From: JACDHG01 sp963811585
GTDB taxonomy: Bacteria; Actinomycetota; Actinomycetes; Propionibacteriales; Nocardioidaceae
Assembly: GCA_963811585.1 (NCBI GenBank)
Contig: CAWERR010000006.1
Span: 62,001 to 126,000 of the forward strand
Direction of reading: 5' to 3'
DNA: 64,000 nucleotides
Part shown: positions 1 through 8,718 of the stretch, one piece after another
Position numbering within the stretch: the stretch's first letter is position 1
How the letters are laid out: each line of letters begins with the position of its first letter
The notes under the pieces: generated by a model
What the model saw: the letters and a program-made list of their open reading frames with translations, nothing else
Told to the model about the DNA's origin: nothing
Database searches by the model: none
Made by a program: the position numbers and the translations under genes

Positions 1-2
1 CT

Positions 3-899
3 CCTGACGCCCGCTCGGCGCTCACCCTGAAGCTGATCTGTGGTCTCACCACCGAGGAGGTGGCCCGGGCATTTCTCGCACCCGAGGTGACGATCGCTCA
101 GCGCATCGTCCGGGCCAAACGCACCCTCTCAGCGGCGAACATCCGCTTCGAGCTGCCGCCGGAGGCCGAGCGGCCGGCGCGACTCGCCGCCGTGCGCGAG
201 GTCATCTACCTGGTGTTCAACGAGGGACACACCGCGACCAGCGGCGACCAGTGGATCCGCAGCGACCTCTGCGCCGAGGCGCTCCGCCTGGGGCGGATGC
301 TGGCCAGCCTGACTCCGCGCGATCCCGAGACGCTGGGACTCCTGGCCTTGATGGAGCTGCAGGCCTCGCGGCTGAAAGCCCGCACCGGCCCCCAGGGCGA
401 GCCCATCTTGCTGCTGGACCAGGACCGCACGCGCTGGGACCAGCTACTGATCCGTCGTGGTCTCAAGCTGCTCCATCGCGTCGAAGAGCTGGGCGGAGCG
501 GCCGGGCCCTACGCCCTGCAGGCCGGCATCGCCGCCTGCCACGCGCGCGCCCGGCGCGCCGAGGACACCGACTGGCAGCGGATCACGGCGCTGTACGACG
601 GGCTCGCCCAGATCAGTCCGTCGCCGGTGGTGGAGCTCAACCGCGCCGTGGCGACCGCGCAGGCATTCGGGCCGGAAGCCGGCCTCGCCCTCCTGGACCC
701 CCTCTTTGCGCTGCCCAGCATGCGCCGCTACCACCTGCTGCCAGCCGTGGCGGGCGATCTGCTCTGCCGGGCTGGTCGGCATGAGGAAGCCCGAAAGCAG
801 TTCCTGCAGGCTGCCTCCCTCACGAAGAACGGCCAGGAGCGCTCGACCATGCAAGGACGAGCGGGGGAGTGCGCCTCCAACCACGCAAGCACCACTTGA
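3..899 (+). CDS. ECF42-type RNA polymerase sigma factor, 3' part (start is outside the window)
   Basis: The reading frame is open from base 3, before any start codon, so the gene begins upstream and about 298 codons are seen. The first residues visible match sigma region 4 of SigJ-like ECF factors (LTLKLICGLTTEEVARAF, then IAQRIVRAKRTL). The remaining ~250 residues are the helical TPR-like C-terminal extension typical of the ECF42 group, with its usual landmarks: VIYLVFNEGHTA, LLALMELQASR, LLDQDRTRWD, DTDWQRITALYDGL and PVVELNRAVA. ECF42 factors redirect RNA polymerase and normally pair with a DGPF (YCII-like) protein gene; any partner here would lie outside the window. Two further complete members occur at 43.6 and 50.2 kb. 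The family call is firm; its regulon is unknown. Confidence 0.88.
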   Translation, partial: PDARSALTLKLICGLTTEEVARAFLAPEVTIAQRIVRAKRTLSAANIRFELPPEAERPARLAAVREVIYLVFNEGHTATSGDQWIRSDLCAEALRLGRMLASLTPRDPETLGLLALMELQASRLKARTGPQGEPILLLDQDRTRWDQLLIRRGLKLLHRVEELGGAAGPYALQAGIAACHARARRAEDTDWQRITALYDGLAQISPSPVVELNRAVATAQAFGPEAGLALLDPLFALPSMRRYHLLPAVAGDLLCRAGRHEEARKQFLQAASLTKNGQERSTMQGRAGECASNHASTT

Positions 900-967
900 A
901 GTGGCCGACTACTTGAAGTGGCCGACTTCGTGGTGGGTGGGGCCGGCCTCATGTCGGCCACTTTGAA
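894..967. repeat. 17-bp perfect tandem repeat plus inverted copy at the sigma gene end
   Basis: ACTTGAAGTGGCCGACT occurs at 894-910 and again directly at 911-927. An inverted copy (GTCGGCCACTT) follows at 953-963. The second direct copy and the inverted copy can form an 11-bp perfect stem with a ~25-nt loop. The first copy overlaps the sigma gene stop codon. This could act as a transcription terminator, although no U-run follows, or be a remnant of slippage or of a mobile element. Confidence 0.6.
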
Positions 968-1065
968 CCGCGTGTTTGCCCGGCGCGTCGTACACAGACT
1001 TGTTAACAGGCAGAGGCAAGATGTGGACGTGGACCGCAAGTCCGTCAACAGATGTCGGCACCGCC

Positions 1066-1094
1066 TTGTCGCTCTGTCAGACGGGGCTTAGAGT
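1066..1094 (+). promoter_or_regulatory. Probable housekeeping sigma promoter for the parA-scpAB operon
   Basis: TTGTCG at 1066-1071 and TAGAGT at 1089-1094 are separated by exactly 17 bp, a good match to a vegetative sigma-70 promoter. It lies about 50 bp upstream of the GTG start of parA. The rest of the 900-1145 interval holds the repeat at its left end and otherwise nothing recognisable. Confidence 0.5.
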
Positions 1095-1145
1095 CGCAGC
1101 GGCGTTGACAAGCCGACGTGTAGACAAACCGATGAGAGGCTCGAC

Positions 1146-2165
1146 GTGAGCGAACCAACCTTCGCACCTCCGCCCAAGAGTGCACCGGTATCGCTTCCGG
1201 CCGACGCGCCAGTTGCGGTGTCCGTCTCGACGGCACCGGTGTCGCCGTTCGGCAGCATCTTCCCTCCGGAGGCCGCGCCCCTCACTGAGGCCACCGCGCC
1301 CGCCGAGGCCGCTCCTGCCGAGGTCAAGTTGGGGGCGACCGGTCGGCCGATGCCCTACCTGCCCGACCCAGGGCCGGTAGGCGAGCGCGACAAGGCACTC
1401 GTCATTTCGCTGTGCAACCAGAAGGGCGGGGTCGGCAAGACCACGACCGTGATCAACCTGGGCGCCGCCATCGCCGAGCACGGCCGCAAGGTGCTGCTGG
1501 TCGACTTCGACCCGCAAGCGTCGCTCACCGTCGGGCTGGGCATCAACCCCAACGACCTCGACACCACGATCTACCACCTGATGATGGAGCGCGAGGTGCC
1601 GCTCGACGAGGTGATCGTCAAGACCGGCGTCGAGGGCGTCGACCTGATCCCGTCGAACATCGACTTCGCGGGTGCGGAGATGCAGCTCATCAACGAGGTC
1701 GCCCGCGAGCAGGTGCTGGCCCGTGCGCTGGAGCCTGCGATGGAGCTCTACGACGTCATCTTGATCGACTGCCAGCCCTCACTCGGGCTGCTCACGGTCA
1801 ACGCGCTGGCCGCTGCCGATGGCGTCATCGTCCCACTCGAGTGCGAGTACTTCGCCCTGCGCGGCGTCGCCTTGCTGAAGCGGACGATCGACAAGGTGCA
1901 GGAGCGTCTCAACCCCAACCTGCGCATCGTTGGCCTGCTCGGCACGATGTACGACGGCCGCACGCTGCACAGCCGCGACGTCCTGCGAACGCTCGTCGAC
2001 GGGTGGGGCGACGCGGTGTTCCACACCGTGATCCGGCGCACCGTGAAGTTCTCCGAGGCGACAGTCGCGGGGGAGCCCATGACGGCATACGCCAGTGAAT
2101 CCGCCGGAGCCGACTCTTATCGTGACTTGGCCAAGGAGGTGCTGGCTCGGTGTCAAGACGTGTGA
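1146..2165 (+). CDS. parA: ParA/Soj-family ATPase
   Basis: This is a MinD/ParA-type ATPase for chromosome segregation. The first ~80 residues are a Pro/Ala-rich, probably disordered tail. The deviant Walker A box KGGVGKTT is at residues 93-100, the Walker A' region VDFDPQASLT around 119-128, and VILIDCQPSLGLLTVNAL further on. The GTG at 1146 is chosen because it follows a GAGAGG-like ribosome site. A later start would still keep the ATPase domain whole. It is the first gene of an operon with the RHH-like protein, scpA and scpB. This is the second ParA seen in many actinobacteria beside scpAB, not the origin-proximal parAB pair, since no parB is present. Confidence 0.93.
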   Translation: MSEPTFAPPPKSAPVSLPADAPVAVSVSTAPVSPFGSIFPPEAAPLTEATAPAEAAPAEVKLGATGRPMPYLPDPGPVGERDKALVISLCNQKGGVGKTTTVINLGAAIAEHGRKVLLVDFDPQASLTVGLGINPNDLDTTIYHLMMEREVPLDEVIVKTGVEGVDLIPSNIDFAGAEMQLINEVAREQVLARALEPAMELYDVILIDCQPSLGLLTVNALAAADGVIVPLECEYFALRGVALLKRTIDKVQERLNPNLRIVGLLGTMYDGRTLHSRDVLRTLVDGWGDAVFHTVIRRTVKFSEATVAGEPMTAYASESAGADSYRDLAKEVLARCQDV

Positions 2166-2512
2166 GCCTGCCCGGGGCGGACGAGCTCTTCCGCTCCACC
2201 AAGGTCGACGAGTCTGACGAGCCGGGCCAGGAGAGCCCACCCACGGAGATTGCTCCCCAGGTCGAGGACGAGTCAGCCGCCGCGGCGAAGCCGGCCTCAA
2301 GCGGCCGGGTCCGTCACGACGAGAAGATCACGGTCTACGTGACGGCCGATGAGCTCATCCGCCTCGAGCACACCAGGCTCCGGCTGCGCAGCGAGCATCG
2401 GCTCGCGGTCGACCGTGGGCGCATCGTCCGGGAAGCCATCCATCTGGCGCTCGAAGGGGTGGAAACCGACGGCGAAACGAGTCCGCTCGTCCAGCGACTG
2501 CGCGAACAGTGA
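2150..2512 (+). CDS. Small protein with RHH-like C-terminal half, between parA and scpA
   Basis: 120 residues. The first ~55 are acidic and low-complexity. The second half starts with a predicted strand (EKITVYVT) followed by two helices (ADELIRLEHTRLRLR... and VDRGRIVREAIHLALEG), the order expected of a ribbon-helix-helix DNA-binding fold. The GTG start at 2150 overlaps the end of parA by 16 bp and has a strong AAGGAGG 11 bp before it. The stop overlaps the scpA start (GTGA). Its constant place between a ParA ATPase and the condensin kleisin suggests a centromere-like DNA-binding partner of the ATPase. That role is inference; the fold assignment is by eye. Confidence 0.75.
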   Translation: MSRRVSLPGADELFRSTKVDESDEPGQESPPTEIAPQVEDESAAAAKPASSGRVRHDEKITVYVTADELIRLEHTRLRLRSEHRLAVDRGRIVREAIHLALEGVETDGETSPLVQRLREQ

Positions 2513-3450
2513 ACGCCGCGACTGACGACGTCATAGCAGCGCCGGCATCGAGCTTTGCGGTCTCGCTCGACAACTTCGAGGGCCCCTTCGACCTCCTGCT
2601 TCACCTCATCTCCAAGCACAAGATGGACATCACCGAGGTGTCGCTGTCGCGTGTCACCGACGAGTTCATCGAGCACATCAAGGGACTCGATGATGCGTGG
2701 GACCTGGAGCAGACCACCGGCTTCCTGGTCGTGGCCGCCACCTTGCTCGACCTCAAGATCGTCCGGCTCCTGCCCTCGGCCTCGGTCGAGGACGAGGACG
2801 ACCTAGCCCTGCTCGAGGCGCGTGACCTGCTGTTCGCCCGCCTCATGCAGTACCGCGCGTTCAAGCAGGTGGCCGCCGGAATCGAGGCGACGCTGCTGGC
2901 CGAGGCTCGTCGCGTGCCCCGCAGCGTCGGGCTCGAGGAGCGCTACAGCGGGCTGTTGCCCGAGGTCTTGATCACCCTCGGCATCGACGAGTTCGCCGCG
3001 CTTGCGGCACACGCCCTGCAGCCACGAGAGGCGCCCCAGATCGGCCTCTCCCACCTGCACGCGCCGATGGTCAGCGTGCGCGAGCAGGCTGCTCTCGTCG
3101 TCGACAGGCTCCGCCGACACCGGACCATGACGTTTCGGGCGCTCACGGCCGACTCGCCCGACCTCCTCACGACCGTGGCCCGGTTCCTTGCGCTGCTGGA
3201 GCTGTTCCGCGAGGGCGTGGTCGCCTTCGAGCAGGCGGCCGCTCTCGGGGAGCTCAGTGTGCGCTGGACCGGCGACGACGAGGGCGACATCGAGGTCGGC
3301 GAGGAGTACGACGAGGCCAGGGCCCCGGATGAGCCGGTGGCCGCCTCGGTGACGGATGCCGACGTACGCCGGTTGGCGGCGGTGCCAGCGGGCAACGGCA
3401 CTGCAGACGCCAGCGAGCACCCGGACCGAAGCCACGAAGGACCCGCATGA
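2509..3450 (+). CDS. scpA: Segregation and condensation protein A (kleisin)
   Basis: ScpA bridges the head domains of SMC and recruits ScpB for chromosome compaction and segregation. The N-terminal signature FEGPFDLLLHLISKHKMDITEVSLSRVTDEFIEHI (residues ~24 on) is the classic kleisin N-domain. The C-terminal winged helix is visible as MVSVREQAALVVDRLRRHRTMTFRALTADSPD and the following VVARFLALLELFREGVVAFEQ-like segment. At 313 residues it is slightly longer than average because of an acidic tail. The GTG start overlaps the upstream stop and the stop overlaps scpB (ATGA), indicating translational coupling. Confidence 0.96.
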   Translation: MNAATDDVIAAPASSFAVSLDNFEGPFDLLLHLISKHKMDITEVSLSRVTDEFIEHIKGLDDAWDLEQTTGFLVVAATLLDLKIVRLLPSASVEDEDDLALLEARDLLFARLMQYRAFKQVAAGIEATLLAEARRVPRSVGLEERYSGLLPEVLITLGIDEFAALAAHALQPREAPQIGLSHLHAPMVSVREQAALVVDRLRRHRTMTFRALTADSPDLLTTVARFLALLELFREGVVAFEQAAALGELSVRWTGDDEGDIEVGEEYDEARAPDEPVAASVTDADVRRLAAVPAGNGTADASEHPDRSHEGPA

Positions 3451-4100
3451 CCATCCAGGACACACCGACCGTCAACGGCACCGACGAGACCGCGGCCACT
3501 CCGGTGCAAGGCGGCGTCAACCTCGACGCTCACGAGCTGAAGCCCGCACTCGAGGCAGTGCTGATGGTCACCGACCAGCCGCTCGACCACCTGAGCCTGG
3601 CCCAGGCGGTCGGGTTTCCGCCGGACGAGGTCGAGGCCGCCCTTGAGGAGCTGGGCAGTGAATACACCGAGCAGGGGAGAGGCTTCGACCTGCGCCGCGT
3701 CGCTGAGGGGTGGCGCTACTACACGCGCGAGGAGTACGCCCCGGTCGTCGAGCAGTTCGTCGTCGACGGCCAGCAGGCGCGGCTGACCCAGGCGGCGCTC
3801 GAGACTCTGGCCGTGGTCGCCTACCGGCAGCCGGTCAGCCGGGCACGGGTGTCGGCTATCCGGGGGGTCAACGTCGACGGTGTGATGCGCACGCTGCTGT
3901 CGCGCGGGCTTGTCGAGGAGGCGGGCAGTGACCACGAGACCGGCGCGCACCTCTTCCGCACGACGTCGTACTTCTTGGAGCGGATGGGTCTGACGAGCAC
4001 CGAGCAGCTGCCGGAGATCGCCCCGTTCCTGCCTGAGATGGCCGAGCTCGAGGGAGAGCTCGAGTTCGCCGACGAGATCGCCGGGGTGGCCGAGGAGTGA
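3447..4100 (+). CDS. scpB: Segregation and condensation protein B
   Basis: ScpB dimerises through tandem winged-helix domains and binds ScpA in the SMC-ScpAB complex. Diagnostic segments are LKPALEAVLMVTDQPLDHLSLAQAVG, GFDLRRVAEGWRYYTREEY, LTQAALETLAVVAYRQPVSRARVSAIRGVNVDGV and TLLSRGLVEEAG. The length of 217 residues is normal. It begins with an ATG overlapping the scpA stop and ends overlapping the GTG of the pseudouridine synthase, so the three genes are read as one translationally coupled unit. Confidence 0.96.
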   Translation: MTIQDTPTVNGTDETAATPVQGGVNLDAHELKPALEAVLMVTDQPLDHLSLAQAVGFPPDEVEAALEELGSEYTEQGRGFDLRRVAEGWRYYTREEYAPVVEQFVVDGQQARLTQAALETLAVVAYRQPVSRARVSAIRGVNVDGVMRTLLSRGLVEEAGSDHETGAHLFRTTSYFLERMGLTSTEQLPEIAPFLPEMAELEGELEFADEIAGVAEE

Positions 4101-4840
4101 CGACGCCGCCGGGTGGCGAACTGATCCGGCTACAGAAGGTGCTGGCGCAGTCGGGAGTTGCCAGCCGACGGGCCTGCGAGTTGCTGATGTCCGCCGGCCG
4201 GGTCGAGGTCGACGGCGTCGTGATCACCCAGCTCGGGGCGAAGGTTGACCCGGAGACGGCCGTCATCCGCGTCGACGGCAAGCGGCTCCCGGTCGCGCAG
4301 GCCCATGTGTACCTCGTCGCGAACAAGCCGCGTGGCGTCGTCAGCTCGATGGCCGACGAGCAGGGTCGCCGCGACCTGAGCAGCCTCGTCGCTGACCGGC
4401 CCGAGCGGCTTTTCCACGTCGGCCGCCTCGACACCGACACCACGGGGCTGATCGTGCTCACCAACGACGGCGAGTTCGCGCATCGGCTGGCGCATCCGTC
4501 ATACGAGGTGAGCAAGACGTACGTCGCGCAGGTGGAGGGGGTGGTGTCGCCGCGGGTACGTCGGCAGGTCCTCGCCGGGTTGACCCTCGACGACGGGCCA
4601 CTCACGGTCGACGGATTCAGGATCGTCTCGACGCACGGGGGCAAGAGCATGGTCGAGGTTGTCCTGCACGAGGGCCGCAACCGGATCGTGCGGCGGCTGT
4701 TCGACCACCTGGGCCATCCGGTGCTGAGGTTGTCTCGGACGGCGATCGGGCCGATCCGGCTGGGCACGCTCGGGTCAGGCCAGGCGCGCGAGCTGACGCA
4801 AGACGAGCTCGGCACCCTGCTCGACGCGGTCGCGATGTGA
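4097..4840 (+). CDS. rluB: 23S rRNA pseudouridine synthase, RluB type
   Basis: It modifies 23S rRNA. An N-terminal S4 RNA-binding domain is visible (RLQKVLAQSGVASRRACELLMSAGRVEVDG, residues ~10-40). The RsuA-family catalytic motif GRLDTDTTGLIVLTNDG follows, with the catalytic Asp in RLDTDTTGL, and then the conserved EGRNRIVRRLFDHLGHPV motif near the C terminus. At 247 residues it is complete. The GTG start overlaps the scpB stop. The position after scpB is the usual one in Gram-positive genomes. The exact target uridine is inferred from the family. Confidence 0.93.
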   Translation: MTTPPGGELIRLQKVLAQSGVASRRACELLMSAGRVEVDGVVITQLGAKVDPETAVIRVDGKRLPVAQAHVYLVANKPRGVVSSMADEQGRRDLSSLVADRPERLFHVGRLDTDTTGLIVLTNDGEFAHRLAHPSYEVSKTYVAQVEGVVSPRVRRQVLAGLTLDDGPLTVDGFRIVSTHGGKSMVEVVLHEGRNRIVRRLFDHLGHPVLRLSRTAIGPIRLGTLGSGQARELTQDELGTLLDAVAM

Positions 4841-4883
4841 GCCGACCGCCAGAGCGCCGCCACTACAGCCATAGGCTCTCGCC

Positions 4884-5975
4884 ATGACGTCTGACGCCGC
4901 GCCCGCGGAGGTGCCGCTGCCCGAGCCGGTGCTCGTTGTCGGCGCGGGGCTGATCGGCGCCTCGATCGGGATGGCGCTGACCGCGGCGGGGGTCGACACC
5001 TACGTGACGGATGTCGATGCGACGGCGGCACACGTGGCCGCGTCGCGCGGTGCGGGCGCAGACAAGGCGCCTCCGTCGGATGTGGCGCTCGTCATCGTCG
5101 CCACGCCGCCCGACCACGTGGGAGCTGCCGTCGTCGAGGCGTTGACGGCATACCCGCGGGCGGTGGTGACGGACGTCGCCAGCGTGAAGTCACAGCCGCT
5201 TGCGGAGGTGCTCGCGGCGGGGGTCGAGGCCGCCCGGTACGTCGGCGGGCACCCGATGGCCGGCAGCGAGCGGTCGGGCCCGCTGGCGTCGGCGCCGGAC
5301 TTGTTCGTGGGGCGGGCGTGGGCGGTGGTGCCGCGGCCGGACTGCGACCCCGAGGCGGTTGCTGCCGTGCACGCGCTGGTGCGGACGTGCGGGGCGTCGG
5401 CGGTCGTCATGGACACGCACGACCACGACCTTGCGGTGGCTCGCACATCGCATCTGCCGCACCTGGTCGCCGCCCTGACCGCCGGCTCACTGGCGAACGC
5501 GCCGGCCGGGCATCTCGCGCTGAGCGGGCAGGGCGTGCGGGACGCGACGCGCATCGCCGCCGGAGACCCAGGTCTGTGGCGGCAGATCGTGCTGGCCAAT
5601 GCGGGAGTCCTGGCGGGGCTGCTTGCCGAGGTCCGCGACGGCCTCGACGACCTGGTGCAGTCGCTGGGCGACCGAGACGCCGATCGGGTCGAGGCGATCC
5701 TCCACGCCGGTGTCTCCGGGACTCAGGTGATTCCGGGCAAGCATGGCGGCCCTGCGCTGCCGTTGGCGACTGTCACTGTGGCGATTCCGGACACGCCAGG
5801 CGCACTGGCACGGCTCTTTGCCGATGCGGGCGAGGCCATGGTCAACATCGAGGACCTGCGGATCGACCACGACCCCGGGCGCGAGTTCGGCCTGGTGGAG
5901 CTCGACGTGGCCGACGACCGGGCAAAGACGCTGCTCGAGGCGCTCCGTGCTCGGGACTGGTCGGCCCACCGGTAA
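4884..5975 (+). CDS. tyrA: Prephenate dehydrogenase with C-terminal ACT domain
   Basis: It oxidatively decarboxylates prephenate in tyrosine synthesis. The N-terminal Rossmann motif VLVVGAGLIGASIGMAL starts near residue 15. VTDVASVKSQPL and GGHPMAGSERSGPL, the substrate-site motif of the TyrA family, follow. The last ~75 residues (ATVTVAIPDTPGALARLFADAG..VNIEDLRIDH) form an ACT regulatory domain, consistent with feedback control by an amino acid. It starts with ATG 43 bp after rluB. This enzyme is commonly inserted between rluB and cmk in actinobacteria. Confidence 0.94.
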   Translation: MTSDAAPAEVPLPEPVLVVGAGLIGASIGMALTAAGVDTYVTDVDATAAHVAASRGAGADKAPPSDVALVIVATPPDHVGAAVVEALTAYPRAVVTDVASVKSQPLAEVLAAGVEAARYVGGHPMAGSERSGPLASAPDLFVGRAWAVVPRPDCDPEAVAAVHALVRTCGASAVVMDTHDHDLAVARTSHLPHLVAALTAGSLANAPAGHLALSGQGVRDATRIAAGDPGLWRQIVLANAGVLAGLLAEVRDGLDDLVQSLGDRDADRVEAILHAGVSGTQVIPGKHGGPALPLATVTVAIPDTPGALARLFADAGEAMVNIEDLRIDHDPGREFGLVELDVADDRAKTLLEALRARDWSAHR

Positions 5976-6034
5976 CCTCGTCCCCGCACGCCCGGCAGGC
6001 AGAGCGTGCCCCCGAGTGGAAGGTGGCCTGATCC

Positions 6035-6748
6035 GTGCAATCCCAAGATGAGGCGTTGAGCCGGCTCGTCATCGCTATCGACGGCACGGCCGGAGCTGGC
6101 AAGTCGACCACGAGCCGCGGCGTCGCTGAGCAGCTCGGGCTGCGCTATCTCGACACGGGAGCGATGTACCGCGCGATGGCCTGGCAGCTGCTGCTGGACG
6201 GGGTCGACGTGACCGATTCCGACGCTGTGGCTGCGTGTGCCGACATGGTGGCTATCGAGTCAGGCACCGATCCCAGCAATCCGACCATCGCACTGGCGGG
6301 GACGAACGTGTCCCGCGAGATCCGTACGGCGGAGGCGACTGCGGCCGTCAGCCCCGTGAGTGCCGTGCCGCGAGTGCGCCAGCTGCTCTCCGCCAAGCAG
6401 CGCGAGATCATCGGGGAGGGCGGGATCGTGGTCGAGGGACGCGACATCGGCACTGTGGTGGCGCCCGACGCGGGTCTGAAGCTCTACCTCAGCGCCGACC
6501 CCGTCGCCCGGGCCGAACGTCGATCGGCCGAGCTGAGCGACGACCAGTCACGCGACGTTGCCACCGTGCAGGCCGACCTGGTGCGGCGCGACCATCACGA
6601 CTCCTCGCGGGTCGCCTCCCCGCTGAGCGCGGCCGCCGATGCCGTCGTGGTTGACACGACGTACCTCTCGCTCGACGAGGTAATCGCCACCATCGTCACC
6701 CTTGCGCGCGAGCGGATCGCCGACGCTGGGGATGAGTCGGCAGGCTGA
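6035..6748 (+). CDS. cmk: Cytidylate kinase
   Basis: It phosphorylates CMP and dCMP. The P-loop GTAGAGKST lies at residues 17-25, followed by the CMP-binding DTGAMYRAMAW segment and the signature VVEGRDIGTVVAPDAGLKLYLSADPVARAERR. The length of 237 residues fits the family. GTG at 6035 is used because the conserved core starts ~12 residues later and a GGAAGG-type ribosome site precedes it. It is followed by the Der GTPase gene, as in many bacteria. The 245 bp between them contains no convincing gene. Confidence 0.95.
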   Translation: MQSQDEALSRLVIAIDGTAGAGKSTTSRGVAEQLGLRYLDTGAMYRAMAWQLLLDGVDVTDSDAVAACADMVAIESGTDPSNPTIALAGTNVSREIRTAEATAAVSPVSAVPRVRQLLSAKQREIIGEGGIVVEGRDIGTVVAPDAGLKLYLSADPVARAERRSAELSDDQSRDVATVQADLVRRDHHDSSRVASPLSAAADAVVVDTTYLSLDEVIATIVTLARERIADAGDESAG

Positions 6749-6993
6749 GGCTTCGCGACCGCTCACCCGTCCTGTGTCGCTGTGGCAACGGCTCGATTCC
6801 GCCGATTGGGCGCGGCTCGATAGAGTCTTCGTAGCACCCATCTCGATCGAGCCGGTGCTGTGGCCGCGCCCCAGGCAACAGGAGGCGGCCGACCAAGCCG
6901 AGATTCAACGCACACTGGCCGCATGTCGAGGCATGTGTGCATCCTGACCGGGCCGTCGCCAGCCGACGATGCCCCACCATTCGATAGGCGAAC

Positions 6994-8400
6994 ATGACCC
7001 CCGACGAGCCGACGTACGACGACCAGACTGCAGCCGACGCGGCTGACGCCTCGGTCGCCGTCGAGCGTCCCACGACTCAGGGGCCGCTGCCGGTGCTCGC
7101 TGTCGTGGGGCGGCCGAACGTCGGCAAGTCCACCCTGGTCAACCGCATCATCGGCCGTCGTGAGGCAGTGGTCGAGGACGTCCCGGGCGTCACCCGTGAC
7201 CGCGTGACCTACGAGGCGACGTGGAACGGGCGGACATTCAACGTCGTCGACACCGGCGGCTGGGATCCCGAGGCCCGCGGTCTGGCCGAGCAGATCTCGC
7301 TCCAGGCTGAGCTGGCCGTGACACTGGCCGACGCCGTCTTGTTCGTGGTCGACACCGGAGTCGGGATCACCGACACGGACGAGACGGTCGTGAAGATCCT
7401 GCGGAAGTCCGGCAAGCCGGTCATCCTCGCCGCCAACAAGGTCGATGACCAGCGCGCCGAGGCTGATGCCGCCGCGCTGTGGAACCTCGGGCTTGGCGAG
7501 CCGTATGCCGTGTCTGCCCTGCACGGGCGGGGGAGTGGTGACATGTTGGACGCGGTGCTGGAGGCGCTGCCGGACGCTCCGGAGACTGACTTCGATGCCC
7601 CCCGGGGACCGCGCCGTATCGCGATCGTCGGTAAGCCGAACGTGGGCAAGTCGAGCCTCCTCAACCGCCTCGCTGGCAAGGACCGCGTTGTGGTCGATGA
7701 TGTCGCGGGTACGACGGTTGACCCGGTCGACGAGATCATCAAGCTCGGGGGGCGGATGTGGCAGTTCATCGACACTGCTGGCATCCGGCGTCGCATCAAG
7801 GAGGCGAGCGGCCACGAGTGGTACGCGAGCCTGCGGACTGCGGGGGCGATGGAGCGAGCCGAGGTCGCGGTCATCGTCATCGATGGCGGCCAGCCGTTGA
7901 CCGAGCAGGACCAGCGGATCATCTCGAGCGTCGAAGAGTCCGGCCGCGCCGCAGTGATCGCGTTCAACAAGTGGGACACGGTGGATGACGAGCGCCGCTA
8001 CTACCTTGACCGCGAGATCGAGCGGGAGTTGGTCCGGGTGCAGTGGGCCCCCCGCATCAACGTCACGGCGTTGACCGGCTGGCACGTCGACCGCCTGGTG
8101 CCTGCACTGGACCGCGCCCTCGAAGGCTGGGAGACGCGGGTGCCGACTGCCACCCTGAACTCGTTCTTCGGCCGCCTCATCTCCGCGCACCCCCACCCCG
8201 TGCGAGGTGGCAAGCAGTCACGCATCTTGTTCGCGACCCAGGCCACGGTGGCGCCGCCACGCTTCATCCTCTTCACCACAGGACCGCTCGATGCGGCATA
8301 CACGCGGTTCATCGAACGTCGTCTCCGCGAGGAGTTCGGCTTTGTCGGGACGCCCATCCACCTCACCGTGAAGCCACGGGAGAAGCGCAAGCGTCGCTGA
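6994..8400 (+). CDS. der: Ribosome biogenesis GTPase Der (EngA)
   Basis: This tandem-GTPase factor is needed for 50S subunit maturation. The first GTPase domain has GRPNVGKST (residues ~39-47), DTGGWD and NKVD. The second has GKPNVGKSS (~213), DTAGIRRR and NKWD. The C-terminal KH-like domain ends in TGPLDAAYTRFIERRLREEFGFVGTPIHLTVKPREKRKRR, typical for Der. 468 residues. A ~30-residue acidic N-terminal extension, common in actinobacterial Der, precedes the first P-loop. Confidence 0.96.
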   Translation: MTPDEPTYDDQTAADAADASVAVERPTTQGPLPVLAVVGRPNVGKSTLVNRIIGRREAVVEDVPGVTRDRVTYEATWNGRTFNVVDTGGWDPEARGLAEQISLQAELAVTLADAVLFVVDTGVGITDTDETVVKILRKSGKPVILAANKVDDQRAEADAAALWNLGLGEPYAVSALHGRGSGDMLDAVLEALPDAPETDFDAPRGPRRIAIVGKPNVGKSSLLNRLAGKDRVVVDDVAGTTVDPVDEIIKLGGRMWQFIDTAGIRRRIKEASGHEWYASLRTAGAMERAEVAVIVIDGGQPLTEQDQRIISSVEESGRAAVIAFNKWDTVDDERRYYLDREIERELVRVQWAPRINVTALTGWHVDRLVPALDRALEGWETRVPTATLNSFFGRLISAHPHPVRGGKQSRILFATQATVAPPRFILFTTGPLDAAYTRFIERRLREEFGFVGTPIHLTVKPREKRKRR

Positions 8401-8531
8401 CGGACGGCGTCGAAGTCACCGGACACCGGCTCAGGTTTGGGGAACTCTTGCCGTGCTCTGGCCGGCCCTATCTACCCCAGACCTCGATCGCTTGCGCTGG
8501 CGGCACGCCGCCACCGCGCAGTCAGGGTCGT

Positions 8532-8562
8532 TTGGCGACGGCGATGGTCGCTGGGATAGGCT
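8532..8562 (+). promoter_or_regulatory. Possible promoter of the tRNA-Pro gene
   Basis: TTGGCG (8532-8537) and TAGGCT (8557-8562) lie upstream of the tRNA with a slightly long 19-bp spacer. They sit about 40 bp before the mature 5' end. This is weak support and is based only on position and partial consensus. The interval between der and the tRNA (8401-8601) also holds a small perfect hairpin, TGGCGGC-AC-GCCGCCA, near 8500. Confidence 0.3.
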
Positions 8563-8601
8563 GACGCCGCTTTCGCTGGGACCCATCTCCGGCGGCAGTT
8601 T

Positions 8602-8678
<77 letters not shown>

Positions 8679-8718
8679 ACTCGGTTCTGACACTGTTCGC
8701 GCAGGTCAGGACCGTTAT

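Noticed and set aside
6749..6993. Possible small gene between cmk and der
   Set aside because: The open frame there is Arg/Pro-rich, lacks a ribosome site and starts inside cmk. Some actinobacteria have an acyltransferase here, but nothing of it is seen.
8530..8600. Strong intrinsic terminator after der
   Set aside because: Only a 7-bp hairpin without a U-run is visible near 8500, not enough to call.
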